Of a stretch of DNA of 64,000 nucleotides, positions 38,478 through 52,340 are shown one piece after another (within the stretch, counting starts at the first letter, position 1; each line of letters starts with the position of its first letter). Under the pieces are notes generated by a model. That model saw nothing but the letters and a program-made list of their open reading frames with translations, was not told the origin of the DNA and ran no database searches. A program made the translations under genes and the position numbers. The stretch covers positions 11,982,420-12,046,419 of the forward strand of contig NC_044571.1 of the NCBI RefSeq assembly GCF_901933205.1, written 5' to 3'. This DNA comes from Camarhynchus parvulus (Eukaryota; Chordata; Aves; Passeriformes; Thraupidae).

Positions 38478-39540
38478 ATCATGTCTGGATGGCTGGATCC
38501 CAAGGGTCATGGTGAATGGTGCTACATCCAGTTTTTGGCCATCACTAGTGGGGTTCCCCAAAGTTCACTACTGGGGCCAGTTCTGTTCATATTTTCACCA
38601 ATGGTTTAAAAGAGGGCAATGAGTGCACCCTCAGTAATTCTGCAGATGACAGTGAGTTGGGCAGAAATGCTGGTCTGCTGAATGATATAAAGGCTCTGCA
38701 GAGATTTTGGGACAGGCTGGATCAACAGACTGAGGCCAGCTGCATGAGGTTAAAAAAGGTGAAGTGATGGGTCCTGCACTTTGGTCACAACAGCCCCATG
38801 CAGTGGTACAGGATGGGGAAAGAGTGGCTCAAAAGCAGCCCAGCAGGCAGGAATCTTGGAGTTCTGGTCAACAGCCCAAGTGACCAAGAAGGCCAATGGC
38901 ACCTGGCCTGGATCAGCTACAGTGTGGGCAGCAGAAGCAGGGCAGAGACTGTACTGAGCAAAGGTGAGGCCATATCTCAAATCTTATGTCCACTTTTGAG
39001 CCACTCACTGCAAGAAAGGCATTAAGTGGCTGGAGCATGTCCAGGGAAGGGTTGTAGAGCTGGTGAAAGGTCTAGAGAGTGAATCATATGAGAAATTGCA
39101 GAATGATCTGGGATTGTTTAGTCAAAAGAAGAGGAGGTTCAGGAGAGATCTTATCACTCTAAAACTATCCTAAAGGAGGTTGTAGCCAGGTGGGGGGCTG
39201 GTCTTTTCTCCCAGGCAACGTTTTCTCCCTTGCAACTAAAGTTTGTCACAACCAGCAACAGGACAAGAGGAAATGGCCTCAAGCTGCATCAGGGGAAGTT
39301 CAGGTTGGACATCAGGAATAATTTCTTCACTGAAAGGGTAGTTAGGCACTGGAATGGAGTGCCCATAGAAATGGAGTCACCATCCCTGGAAGCATTGAAG
39401 AAACAACTGATGTGGCACTTCATGCAACATTTTAGTTGATGTATATGTAGCTCTTTGTTGAAATGTTGGACTCTGTGATCCAACATTTGAGATCTTGGAG
39501 ATCTTTTCCAACCCAAATGATACTATGATTCTATGATTCT
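38478..39540 (+). mobile_element. CR1 LINE, 5'-truncated, with intact 3' terminus
   Basis: This is the longest CR1 in the window. It starts within the reverse transcriptase region (GTCATGGTGAATGGTGC, GTGGGGTTCCCCAAAG) and runs to the canonical 3' end ATGATACTATGATTCTATGA. The last part encodes the recognisable CR1 C-terminal stretch ([20 protein letters not shown], then [11 protein letters not shown]), with stops and frame shifts upstream. CR1 retroposes by 3'-end recognition and is normally truncated at the 5' end, as here. Confidence 0.95.
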
Positions 39541-39889
39541 CAATCACATAAATCTTCACTAACACCTAACTAACAGAACTCCACTTCCACTCATCTATGC
39601 TGATATTATGTTGGGCAACTACTAGAGACATTGTAATAGATGTTTTCCGGCAGGGAAGAAAAAGAATACATGAAGGAAATGTTCTCTTGATAGGAACAGT
39701 AATTCAGCTATTTTTGAAACTCTAAAGGCAGAATTTTTGACAGAAACTACTTATTATTTACTATTATTCCAGATGTATGTAATATATATGAAATTTCTGG
39801 GAGCTGCACTTGAATATTTACTTTAACTCTTAGTGCAGCTTATCCAGCTATATTCACTGTCCATACATGATAAATGACAAGCAATCTTG

Positions 39890-40649
39890 TGATGTGATAT
39901 CCCTCTCTTCATGACAGAGGGGGTGTCTAGGATTGACCCCATCCTCTATACCACTGTCACCAATCCCTTCTTGTACCTCAGGTGTGGCTCTGGGATGTGT
40001 TTCTGATCAGCAGCAAATGCAGCCTGCACCTCAGAAGAGCAGAGTGGTCAAAAGTGGCAGGTGGGCAGTTTTCTTTATATCTTCCACAACCAATCCTCCC
40101 TCTGTGAGATATCTGCTGTAAATGGGCCACTGAGTCTCACTGCATGACTGATAAAATTACATCATCCCTTTGTGAGATGCTCTGCCCGGGGGGAAGAGCC
40201 AAGCATTCCTACCTGGATATTATCTGAGACTTGGAACACCACAGGCAGCCTTTTCCACTGGATTCCCAGAGGAAGACCAGGCCCATCTATACCACTGCTG
40301 GACCTTCAGAGGAAAACTACACCCTTGTACAGGATCACTGCCTCAACAGAACCACACCTGGCACTGCAAGAGGACTGCAGCCACCATTTCAATTGGACTG
40401 CTACCAATACCCTGACCAACAGGGTGTCAGGTTGTATTCTGACTCTGTCGGTGTTGTTTTGTATTACTTTATATTTAGTTTTATCTTTTTTTTCCGTAAC
40501 AAAGAACTGTTATTTCTACTCCCATATCTTTGCCTGAGAGCCCCTTAATTTCAAAACTATAATAATTCAGAGGGAGGCGGTTTACATTTTTCATTCCAAG
40601 GAAGGCTCCTGCCTTTCTTAGCAGACACCTGTCTTTTCAAACCAAGGCA
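39890..40649. mobile_element. Passerine ERV LTR
   Basis: The block around GATTCCCAGAGGAAGACCAG, CTGCTGGACCTTCAGAGG, GGGTGTCAGGTTGTATTC, CATATCTTTGCCTGAGAGCC and CCTTAATTTCAAAACTATA belongs to an LTR family that I recognise as abundant in songbirds. The right end is sharp (TTTCAAACCAAGGCA at 40649). The left end near 39890 and the orientation are not resolved, and I found no target duplication. Two overlapping frames of 105 and 121 codons lie inside it and are not genes. Confidence 0.75.
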
Positions 40650-42229
40650 AGCACCTCTTTATTTGTTATTAATATTGCTGCTATTACTGTGCATCTCTTA
40701 CTCCACTGCTGTTTGCTTTCAGCAAACTGTCATCTCAACCCATAGTCTCTGCCTTTGCCCCTCTCCTGAAAAAGGGGGTGGTTGGAAGAGGAGTGGTTTA
40801 TTTGTAGGTCTAATTTCTGACTGGTAGCAAATCAAAACAGTAGTTTAAAGCAGATTACACGGTCCTACCTCTGGATTAAATAAAAATCCATGTAAAAAAA
40901 GCCACAAATACAGGTTGAGATGATAAACATAAAGTATGTCTGAGTAGCTAAATTCAGCATTTATCTATACTTGCTGTAAACTGCAACATCAGATAATTAA
41001 GGTTTTCTTTATGTAAACAGAAGAAATTAATTATGGTATTTTAAATGACAGTATAGAATAATTGACAAAACTGTTTTAATTTTCATGGCTACTGTTACAC
41101 ACTTATCAGAAAATATTAATCCAAATATAACTAAAAATTCTCCCAAAGGAGCTTAATTTGTAGGTTTTTGGGGTTTTGTTTTAAAGAGAACTATCATCAT
41201 CAGAAAAACCATGTTGCGTATGCTATTGGACAAACAATGTGATGTGAAATATCTCACAGATTATATAAAGAGATCATAGAATAATGTTTTTATAAACACA
41301 TTATTTAGTAAAAATCTCCTTCAGCACACACAAGCCAGACAGCAATCTGTGCTCCTCCTCCCTCTATCCAAGACAAAAACCCAAAATCAAACAACCAAAA
41401 AAACCCATTAAAAAAAAAGGCAGTCATTAAACCTTTCCAGTTGCTGATAAAACAATTTCCACATTTTTCCTTGCATCACTGTACTAGCTGCATTGTGCAT
41501 TCCTTTTCTAGGCACTCAGTTGCTCTGCATTTTGCTTTTTGACTCTTTCTATCATGTATTAGTAGCAAGACCACGTTTATAGTTATCCAGATAGAGAGGA
41601 ATACTGTAAAGGGCTGGAAAAATAAACCATATTAAAGATGCAAAAAGAAGCTGAAACCTGTTGCAGAAAGCAGAAGCAGAATCCAGTCCAGTTTCTGGTG
41701 ATAAAAATTGATGACTCAGAATGTTAAATTTTTTGGAAGACATCTGGCATCCAGCCTCTATTATCAGGTTAAGCCAGATATAATTCTAAAGGATGTATGC
41801 AAAAATGCTGAAATTTCACCATTTTTTCCGATGCAACTACTCTACATCAAATAGCAATTTTTTTTTTTTACAGAAGAAAAATAATTTCAGTTAAATCACT
41901 TAATGAAATCTACATAAAATTAAATCTGAATGTAAAAAAAAAGAATTTTTTTTTACTCTGGGATAGTGATTCCAAGAGTAAAACCAGAATCAGAGAAAGG
42001 AACAGATGAGTTATTCATCCAACGCAAACCGCCTTATAAATTTTAGATTTTGTTATAAATGACTAAATTTATACAATATCAAGTTTAATATGTTCAAGAA
42101 ATTCAATAGCAATTTCCAGTCAGGCATAAAAACCTTCAGGGAGGGGAATGCCAGGAGGGGAAGAAAATAAAAGACAGTCAGAAAAATTTTCTTTGGCATT
42201 AAAGTCTCACTATTAAGAGCCTTGTTTCA

Positions 42230-42580
<351 letters not shown>

Positions 42581-44679
42581 TCAAAGGCTTTGGACAGTAC
42601 TATTCACACAGCAGTCTTTATTGTGGGAAAGTATCGTATTTGAAAAAAAGACCATTGAGGGACTAGCAGTATGCTTTTTATCCCTGAAAAATTAACTGCA
42701 TTCTCATGATATTTATGTCTTGTACTTGTCTATAGTGGACAGAGCCATTAGAACATATATTGCTAAATGTTGATAATCTCTGAGCAGTAACTGAGAAATT
42801 GCCCTTTTATCTTTTGTGGAACTCCAGCATGACCAGTTATAAAATGCTGAAGTGAAATTAGTGCAACACAGAGGGCGTGTAGTTCATAGTGTGTCACCAT
42901 CTAAATTGCATCACTCAAATATCTTCAGTGTTACCATGTAAATGAAAGTCTCAGAAGATATTAGGACAAGGAGCTGTGGTCTGAACCAAATAGTGTGAAA
43001 GTTTGGGATAGATTTGAAGGAGGAAGAGAAGAAACAGTCTTTACAATAAGACCAGATGCACAAAAAGTTACTTCTAGGAAAATTACTATCAATAATATAA
43101 ATAGATTATTCAAAAACATGTTTGACAGATCTTAGTTGGAATTCCTGACTTTCCAGAACTACATTACAAATTATTAATATTAATATTAATATTTTCTTTT
43201 TTTTCCTGTTGAATAACATCATCCCTTACCAATACTGTCCCACAATAACTGCTCATCAGAAAGGAAAACTAAATTTATTTGACATGCCAAACCCCAGTAA
43301 CATAACTAAACCCCAAGGCCAAAAAACCACCAAACTCACACCCTCGTCCCCTGTATTTTTAGTTAAGAATACCAAAACAATAAAAGGAAAAGAGCTATTT
43401 TCTACGATGCCTTCCTTAACAAAAATTTGTAATTTTTTAAAGCAATTCCAACCATGAAAATTCACCATTGGGTTCATACACTAAAAAACTCAGTGTCCAG
43501 TCTCAGCTAGTTAACTAGGCCCCAATCCAGTCAGTAGAAAGCAATCAGTACATCCAAAGGACAATTTATTTCTTCTCAATACTACATCTCATATAAATAT
43601 TTTGTCTTTGAATTTGACACTTTATTAACTTTGAAAGAGCTCAGATAGCTAGATAGCCATCTTAGAAAATCTACTTTTGAAAAGCTCTATTTTCATCCTA
43701 GAATTGTTCTGACTTTAACAGAGAATTCCAGCTACTGTGCAAGGTAAAGCAGTATTTGCACTTTAAACTTAGACAATATTCTGATCTGCTACTTGGGAGA
43801 AAAATATACTATATAGTGATTTTTTGAGTCCTATATTTAGGTAATGCCACAGTACTTATTATATATTGCAAAATAAGAAAGACTCAGACATTTTCACACA
43901 TCCCTGTGTAAGCAATACCCTAAGTTGATCCAACATAGAAAGTTGGTGCAAAAGTGAGTGAATTGAGTGAGTGAAAAATTAGAGTGAATTTGCATTGTGA
44001 ACAGATATTTAATATATCTTTGACCAGATATTTCATATATCTTTGGAGCATCTCCTCCTGCATTAACTTTTACGACCAGGAAGGGAAAATAATATGTCCC
44101 TGGTCCAATTTTCCTACACAAAAGTTCCTAAAGATTAGTAAGTGTTGTTACAAGGCCCTAATAAGACTTGTACTCATGCATAAATTGAAGTGAATGGAAA
44201 CAAAGCTACACTATTGCTTTCCCCTTAGGACCAAAGAAACTAACTTTCATGTAGTCCAGGATTCAATTACATCTTTTATCATTTCATTTTTACCTCTCTG
44301 AAAGAGCATTCTCTCTCACCTGATTTTGATTTCTCTCTGCTTCTAAGTCCCACTGCCAAAAATGAATTAACAGCCAGCTCTAAGCAGTGCTAATTTCATT
44401 ATATAAGTTACCAGGTAATAACTTCTTCATTATACTTTATCATCAGATTGTAATCTCGCTTTTCACTGCTTAATTTAGCTAGTGCAGGATGGTTTACATT
44501 ATTAGTTTGTAAGTTATGTCTTCTCTCCCAGGATATTCAGTTCTAATTGTTCCCAGTTCCTTTAACTTGCAGAATCAATGAGAATATATTGCTGAATAAC
44601 ACCGACTCAAGCTCTTTGTGTTGGAGGAAGGAATAAATATGCAGGGTAGATGCCACTGGCTTTGTTTCAGCATGATATT

Positions 44680-45340
44680 TCTCATGAGGGACCTGGGGGT
44701 CCTGGTTGGTGGCAAGATGAGCCTGAGCCGGCAGCGCCCTGCCAGCCAGGAGGGACATCCCTGTCCTGGGGCCATCAGGGACAGCATGGCCAGCCGGGCA
44801 AGGAGGGGATTGTCCTGCTCTGCTCTGGGGGGGCCTCACCTCGAGTGCTGGGGGCAGTTTTGGGTGCCACAATACAGAAAAGACATTAAGCTGTTAGAGA
44901 ATATCCAAAGGAGGACCATGAGGATGGTGACAGGACTGGAGGGGAGACTTTATGAGGTCACTTGTCTTGCTTAGCTTGGAGAAGACCAAAGGGAGACTTC
45001 ACTGGGGACTTCAACATCCTCATAAAGGGAAACAGAAGGGCAGGTCCCAATTTATTCACTCTCATGACCCATGACAGGACTTGAGACAATGGCATGAAGC
45101 TGTGTCAGCGGAGGTTTAGGCTGGATATTGGGAAATTGCTTTTCAGCCAGTAGTTGGGCACTGGAACAGGCTCCCCAGAAAAGTGGTTACAGCACCAAGC
45201 ATGACAGAGTTCAAAAAGTGTTTGGACAATGCTCTCAGGCACATGGTGTGATTCTTGGGGTGTCCTGTGCAGGGCCAGGAGTTGGACTCCATGATCTGGT
45301 AGGTGCCTTCTAACTCAGCATATTCTATGATTCTAGAAAA
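44680..45340 (+). mobile_element. CR1 LINE 3' fragment (first of two in tandem)
   Basis: CR1 landmarks are GGGACCTGGGGGTCCTGGTT, GCCTCACCTCGAGTGCTGGG, TTTTGGGTGCCACAATACAG, GGACTGGAGGGGAGACTT and the 3' end GGTGCCTTCTAACTCAGCAT followed by ATTCTATGATTCTA. Internal frames are broken. Confidence 0.92.
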
Positions 45341-45452
45341 GCCTTCTAGGGATCATCTGAATTATCTATATATTCACAGAACTATCTGTTCATCTTTTGG
45401 CACAAACCACATCAAAATGTCCCACCAGATATTTTAAGAGAATGTCTACTTG

Positions 45453-45526
45453 TCCTGGATTCAGCTGGGAAAGAGTTAATTTCTTTTTAGCAGCTGTTAC
45501 AAGTGCTGTGTTTTGTATTCAGAACT
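45453..45526 (+). mobile_element. ERV LTR 5' stub
   Basis: TGTCCTGGATTCAGCTGGGA and AAGAGTTAATTTC followed by GTGCTGTGTTTTGTATTCAG is the start of the LTR family also present antisense at 49498-50019. It stops abruptly where the next CR1 begins. Confidence 0.7.
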
Positions 45527-46000
45527 AATGAGCCCGCACCTGGAGTGCTGTGTCCAGCTCTGGGCTCCTGAATACAAATGATATGTACAGACTGCAATGT
45601 CCAACAAAGACCCACAAAGCTGATTAAGGGACTGTAGCATCCCTGCTGTAAGCACAGCCTGAGAGCTGAGACTGTTCTGCTTGGAGAAGGCTTAGGGAGG
45701 ATCTTAGTAATGAATACAAAAACCTGAAGGGAAGGTGCACAGAGCCAAGCTTTTTCCACTGGTGCCCAGTAATAGGACAAGAGGCAATGGGCACATAGTG
45801 AAACACAGCAGGCTCTTTCTGAACACCAGGAAACACTTTTTTTTCTGTAAGGTTTACTGAAAATTCACACAGGAGGTTTTGAACTCTCCATTCTTGGAGA
45901 TATTTAGAAGCCAGAGAGACGTGGTGCTGAAAAACCATTTCTGGTTGGACTGTATGACCTACAGAGGTGTCTCCAACCTCAATCATTCTGTAATTCTGTG
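45526..46000 (+). mobile_element. CR1 LINE 3' fragment (second of two in tandem)
   Basis: It starts GAGCCCGCACCTGGAGTGCT, continues GTCCAGCTCTGGGCTCC and GGTGCCCAGTAATAGGACAA, and ends GTGTCTCCAACCTCAATCAT then TCTGTAATTCTGTG, a diverged CR1 3' end. A 5' truncation joins it to the LTR stub. Confidence 0.9.
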
Positions 46001-49000
46001 CTTTATTACAGCTACACTAAGTGATAAACTTAAAGAAACATATGTCCTCTTCTCAAAGTGGTCTTTGAATGAAGTGAACATGAGAGTGTTTCTCTTCCTG
46101 CTTTCAGAAATATTATACCTCTTAAACTGCCAACACTGACATTCAAGTCACTTAGAACTGTGTTAACCTTATTACAGCTGGAAGGCTTAATGCCTTAAAA
46201 ATCTTCCAGGAAAATCCTCACACTCAGCCAATGTGCTAATCTACGTGAAGGTGCTAATTCAATTTTGTCAGATATAATAGAAAATCATCATTCCCACCAT
46301 AAGACGCACTGTGATATTTTCTGATAACTGATATTTCAGGAGATAACTGTCGATCTCTGCATAAAATGCTCCCAGTTCCATAACTGAGAAACATAAACAG
46401 AAGCTTAAAACCTCATAATGAAAAGGAAAACAGACTGCCATGTCCTTAAAAATAATACTGTGAACATTCAGATGATGATAGCATGCATGCACCATAACCA
46501 GCACTTTCTGCATGTGTTGTGTAGAGCACGCATACTTTTTTCAGTCTAAAAAAACTTGGATGTATTAAAAACTAATTAAAAACCCAATTTCTAGATTCCT
46601 TGAGGAACATAAAGATACATTTTAAAAGACCCAAACATATATTCCGAGAATTCTTTTGATTTTTATATTGACATTGCTACCTGAAAAATGTTACATATTT
46701 ACATGTTAAATGTGTGCTACTGGCTTTGAAAATAGGGACAGAAAACAATAAAGGTTTAATATTAATTCAGATGTTTTATTACTAAATATATTGAATATAT
46801 CTAGTCAGTTTCATATTGTAACTGTGTCCATTTCTACCTTGACTGGATTTTTTCTTTTTTGTTTGTGCAAAAGTAGGGCATTGACCAAATAAATTGTCTA
46901 ATGTTTCTTCTCTTAATTATGGCTGCTACTGACACAAAATCAACACCTTCAATTACCGTGGTTCAAAACAACTATGGGGAAAAAGATGACTTCATACTTT
47001 CCAATGTTTTTATTTATACTGTCACACCATCAAGCAATCATGTTTTATAAATTGAAATATACTTGAATAATTCAACAGCTTTGAAATTTCAGAACTGCCT
47101 TCAAAAGAATGGTTGTGGTCCCTAATCTCTATTTTAATATGCTGCCTGTTATTGCTACACACAATAGCACAATACAGAGTCCAGGATAAGTATAATCCAC
47201 TCAGTTATTTCCTTGAGTGATTTCAGGGTATGAAATAAACCACACTGCATCACTTTCCTAATAATGAGATCGTTCTGCTCAATACACAAGTGTCTTGCAG
47301 GCTGTATCTGCTGGATAGGAACCAACACACAGAATATCTAACATTACTAAGAAGGCCTTCCCCTTAATTTTTGGTATCATATGTATCACTTTCAAGGTAA
47401 AATTCAGTGCTGAAAAGCACAAAAGTATAAAGTTAACAACTCCTGGGTCTGCTGCTACAGCCTGATCTCATTTTAAACCTTCAATTAAATATATAGGTTT
47501 CAGGGCTACAAAAGGTCTTCACTTTTTCAACACATTGGTTAAAATCTGATTTCCAGATAGAAAATAGGTCTGACGGTTAAAAGTAGTTCTCCTAAAACAT
47601 TTGTAAAAGAAATAGCAAATTATCCTAATTGTTTTTCACATAATGATATTTAATAAAATAAAAATTAGCAACAGATTTTCTTTTTCCTGCTCACCTGTGT
47701 TTGTAATTCTGCTCTGAATTTTATATGCAAAGCATTATGCAATATCACTGTCCCTTCTATTTATTTGTCAGCTACTTTGGGGTTTCTTAATAAGGCATGT
47801 GCAAACCTGACCAAGTGATATCATAAATCACAAAAAATTCTGAAAAGTGGGCATGTAAAGGAGAAAACACCAGGTCTTGATCCTAAAGCTGAAAAATTGT
47901 CGAGGAGGGCACTAAGGGATCCAGAAATAAGATGGCATCTTATTTATAAGTATGTAGGGAGAGTAAATATGATGGGTAGAGAAATCAAAGGATGCTGTAT
48001 ACGTGGTGTAAGATTTTTGGGTAGGGTGGCAAATAGCAAGGTCAAGAAAGCAGGCTTTCCTTAATTGGCTGCTCATAAAACAGCATTTTAAAAGTTCATT
48101 GAGTGATGCATAAGACTCAGGATTACTTTCTTTAAAACAATTTCCACAACACTATTTTACCATCAAAATCACAGTCAGTTCTGGATTACTTTACTCTTTA
48201 TCATCCTTGTCACTTTCTGTTTTTTGCTTAGACTAGCTAGCATTAAAATAAAAAAGTAAAAATTAAGATTTTATCGTTTACAGCACACTCATTACAGTGC
48301 CTGAGCCAATTAACTCTATCCAACATAACACATGGTATTCTGGTGTGGGTTCTCATTATGAAGACATGCAAAGATTGTCTATTTTTGGTTTGCGTATGCT
48401 TTTATTTGATACAAAAATAAGCTCTGACAGGAATGAAGAAGCAGAGCTTAGAAACAACACATTATGGAGATGAGAGAGAACATGGTCAGTTCTATTCTTA
48501 GACTCCTTAGATTTTGTTTTTTCAAAGTACAACCAGTATGAAATTGGGAAAATGAAAAAAAAATAACAGTAATGTTATCAAATGACCTTATGAGGTATTT
48601 TATATGCAATTAAATTTCTTTTTGCACTGACTGCTATTACAGTTTTACATATTGCTATACTGCACTTCTGGTGGATACAGCATTTTCATTTTGAAAAGGC
48701 ATTTTTCATTCTCTTGAAAACTCATGTAAAATTATGGTTTAGGATAAAAGCAAATATTTTGTTCTCAGTCTAAAACTGTGTAGTGGCTGTCAGGAGAGGG
48801 TGCCAGTAATGGAAAAGATGTTGAATGACATTTCAGGGAAACAGAAAAATGATTTTGGATATCATCATCTATTAAAGAAGTTAGTTCCTAAAAATTGCAC
48901 TTTTCCCAACCCCAGACAAGTTGTGAAAGGAGTAGATGTGGTGGTTGAGGAATTTTGGCAAATGCATTAGCTCATAGGAAGAGGAATAATGAAAAAAAAA

Positions 49001-49497
49001 TCTATGTCTTGCCATAAATTAATTAAAAATACTGCTTTTCAGCTTCAGAATACTGCACTAACAAGAGACAGGGTATATATGCCTACGTACTGGGCTACTT
49101 AGAGACATAATAAGCATGAAAATAGCTTTACGTCAATCTGATGGGAAGGTTTTTTTTTATGTCATTCTCTCTCTTACCTAATCCAAGCCAAATTAAATAG
49201 AATTTTTGTCTGAATTATTACTATTTCTTTAATTACCACAAGTATTTTGTAGAAAATGTTAAATCACAAAAGCTATTTTAAGAAACAAAGAAACCTGTTC
49301 AAGACAGACCAATGCAGGAGCACATGCTGCACTTCCTAAATTCCTACTCTAAACCAAGAGATTTTCCCAGTTGCTTATTCAGCCCCTTTTGGATCTTTCC
49401 AACCCTCCTATTCTGTTTTACCATGTAATATAAACTAGGAAGCCCTGTAAACACACACTTTAAAGGTGTCCTCTCTGGACTGGACTGATCAGGTTCT

Positions 49498-50019
49498 GCT
49501 GGATTGACCCCAGGCCAGCAGCAAGAACCCACATAGCTTCTCAATTACTAAGCCACACATGCAACAAACAGAACAGGGGAAAGAATAGGAAAAGAAAAAG
49601 AAAAGTCATTGGTCAAGATAAAAGTAGTTTAATAAGCAAATAGAAAAAACCCACAAGTGATGTATAAGCACTGCCTCATCATCTCCCACAAGCAGACCAG
49701 TGCTCAGCTGGTGTCTGAACAACGGCTACCTCAAAAGCCAAAACCTCACAAATTTATTTCTGATCATGATGTTGTTTGGCATAGAATATCCCTTTGGCCA
49801 GTTTGGGTGAGTTGTCCCAGCAGTGTCCCCTCTCAATCCCTTGTCCCCCACCCTTGGGGAGTAGAATGGGAAAAAGAGAATTCTTGTGGTGCAAGCACTG
49901 CTCAGCAACAGCCAAAACACCGGTGTGTTACTGACACCTTTTTAGTCACAAATCCAAACCATAGTGCCATAAGGGCTGCTGTGAATAAACAAAACTCCAT
50001 CTTGCCCAGACCTGGTGCA
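49498..50019 (-). mobile_element. ERV LTR, antisense
   Basis: Diagnostic phrases of a passerine LTR in antisense are GGATTGACCCCAGGCCAGCA, AAAGTAGTTTAATAAGC, AATATCCCTTTGGCCAGTTT, GCAAGCACTGCTCAGCAACA and a 3' edge ACTCCATCTTGCCCAGAC. The same family gives the stub at 45453. The 151-codon frame on the plus strand lies within the LTR and is incidental. No target duplication was identified. Confidence 0.8.
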
Positions 50020-50279
50020 CAGATTCTTAATCTATTTTCTCTCTCTGCTACCTTCTTTCAATTATTCATTTCCAGCTCAGGGACTGTCTGTACATTTACA
50101 GTTACAGGATAGGGATGGAGGCATAATTTAATCAACAGACACAAAACACAAGTTTGTTTACTAGATTAATTTCCAAAGCCTGATATTAAACTGCATTAAT
50201 TTCTGTGCCCATCTGAAATGAATTGGTTCTTTGTTATACTTACTATAAAACTTTATTTGAGGGTGGTTCTACATCCTCT

Positions 50280-50400
50280 GTTTCACAGAATCACAGAATA
50301 TTCTGAGATGGAAGGCACCCACAAGGATAATCGAGTTTGGCTCTTAAGTAAATGGCCCATATTGGGATCAAACCCACAATTTTGGTGTTGTTAGCAGCAA
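50280..50400 (-). mobile_element. CR1-type 3'-end fragment, antisense
   Basis: CACAGAATCACAGAATATTC, GAGATGGAAGGCACCCACAA and GGATAATCGAG followed by GGGATCAAACCCACAATTTT is a typical antisense start of an avian CR1 3' end. Confidence 0.8.
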
Positions 50401-50875
50401 ATCCTTATGTGGCTATACCAGATTATCTGCAGTCCTTTTTGAACTTTAAGAGTTCAAGTTTCTTTCCTCCCTGCTTCCCAAACATACTGTCCTGCTAGAC
50501 TGATTTATTTTGAAAGACAGCTTCCACCCAGTCTCACTATCACACAATTTCTATATAATGTAAAATTCTTTATGTAATCTTATATATATATTACATATAC
50601 ATGTCTAGATATAGAATCTCAACATGAGTATATGAAGTCAAGTCTGGTACATGCTGGTCTTAAAACTCCCTCTGGAATGACTAAACAAAGTGACTGAAAC
50701 AAAATAGTAACTCAGCCTGAAGAGAACTGGGGAGAGGTTGAACTTATTTCTAAAAATTGAACAAGCACAAGTAAGGGCAGGGTTTTTTCCCTTTAGGAAG
50801 GAGATTTCACAGAGAAAAGAATCTCTGGGCTATACTGGGGTATCATGTTGCATAGCAGATGGCAAATTATTTCAT

Positions 50876-51058
50876 CTTTTCCGTAATCTCTCAATTATTG
50901 AAACTGCTTCTGAAAATACATTCTGTTCGCCAGTAGCTTCATTTTGGAGATTACGAGGAAGATCAAGGATTTTTTCATGTTGGAATTTCAGTAGCACTCG
51001 AGTAACAGCAGCTGCACTGTATACCTCAAGTATTTCCACAAAGAACTCAACTACTTAA
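50876..51058 (-). pseudogene. Possible coding relic (unidentified, about 59 codons)
   Basis: The minus strand holds an uninterrupted reading stretch with protein-like composition (VEILEVYSAAAVTRVLLKFQ, then HEKILDLPRN and AVSIIERLRKR) ending in a TGA at about 50876. There is an upstream stop (TAA) a few codons before it and no Met start. The plus-strand 106-codon frame covers the same DNA. I do not recognise the family. It could be an old retrocopy fragment, an exon of a nested gene, or chance. Confidence 0.2.
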
Positions 51059-52099
51059 ATCACAAAGTTGCTGAATATCAGCTGAACTGTGATAACTAAA
51101 TATATGAGAGCTGTCCACTTGCAGTAAACATAAGAAAAATCAGCAGATTAGTTCATAAAACAAGAGGATTAAAATTAATCAAATGACAACATGTGCATAG
51201 GAGAGTACAATTACCTTGTTGCTGTGACTTATCTAGTGGAAATTTCTTAAACTGCATTATCATGACTAGGTGACTAATATTGTGCAGAAATGGAAAGGAT
51301 TGCAGTGAGAGCTTCAGAAAGAGCGAAAACCCAAAGAAACACTTTATTTCAAATGGACTTTGAATAAAAGTATCATTGTTACTTTAAAATTTCAAAGATT
51401 AAAAGCCCTAACCATGTAATCATTAGTATAAATAGGCCATGATGTTACAAGGAATATGCATATTTTTAAAAATTACATATTTCTGTTTATTATTCTGTTC
51501 TACATTAATTTAACTCCTTAAATACTGGGAGAAATTTAATATATGGAAACTGGGGTCTAGGATTTAAAATATAAATATTCTTTGTGAAAGAATATGTCAA
51601 CTGCATAAAACTCACAGTGGTTTTGATGGCTGTTTCTTGCCTACGAGAATCCTGCTAGACAAAAACTGCAGATATGGATTTATTTAAAGCCATATATGCG
51701 TCAGACAGCTATTTGTGTTTAGAACTGCAATTAAATAGAAGCTAGAATGCAGTATAGCATTGGAGAGCACAAAGAAGTTCTAGGAAGTTTTTATTTTTCT
51801 TTACTCAATATGACAAAGTAATTTATTTTCCACAAAGCTGGGAAGAATTTTTTAATAATCTGTAGCATATATCACTGTTTCAATTTTAGTTACTCTGTGT
51901 GTGCATGCGAAAATAATTGACCTAGTAATTGTAGTGTTCTTGATATGGATGATAAGGACATGATGTCAATATTTATATCAATATGTTAATACAAATGTAT
52001 GGTGCCATTAGGAACTTGCGAAGCAAGGCTTTAGTAATCATCAGTAGTTTTGAGAGTCCAGAAACATTTAAACAGTTGAAGAGAGAATAATGTCTTCTT

Positions 52100-52340
52100 C
52101 CCATGGATGTTTTGGGGCAGGTCAGTGGAGCAGAGCTGGACTGAAAGGCTGAGTCTGGGAGGAGGGAAGGAGGCCCAGGGCAGAGAGGTCTGGCAGGGCA
52201 GTGGCTCTGTGACCTGGCTATGGCTGTCAGGGCAGCCTGGTGGCTTGGGAACGACCAGCATAGCTCTGGGAGACCAGAGGAACTCTCCACAGCACAGGTC
52301 AGCATTGTGCTGCCACCAGACAGGGGCAAATAATGACTAA
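52100..52340. other. GC-rich unidentified patch
   Basis: The segment is rich in GGCAGG, GGGAGG and CAGGGCAG and stands out from the AT-rich intron. The open frames (77 and 137 codons on opposite strands) share no motif I know. It is probably a decayed repeat element. Confidence 0.3.

Noticed and set aside
38750..39516. Several open frames on both strands
   Set aside because: They fall inside a 5'-truncated CR1. Only the short plus-strand C-terminal piece reflects real ancestral coding, and it is inactive.
39933..40548. Overlapping frames of 105 and 121 codons with a hydrophobic C-terminal stretch, resembling a membrane protein
   Set aside because: They lie inside a passerine LTR. The hydrophobic part comes from its T-rich tail.
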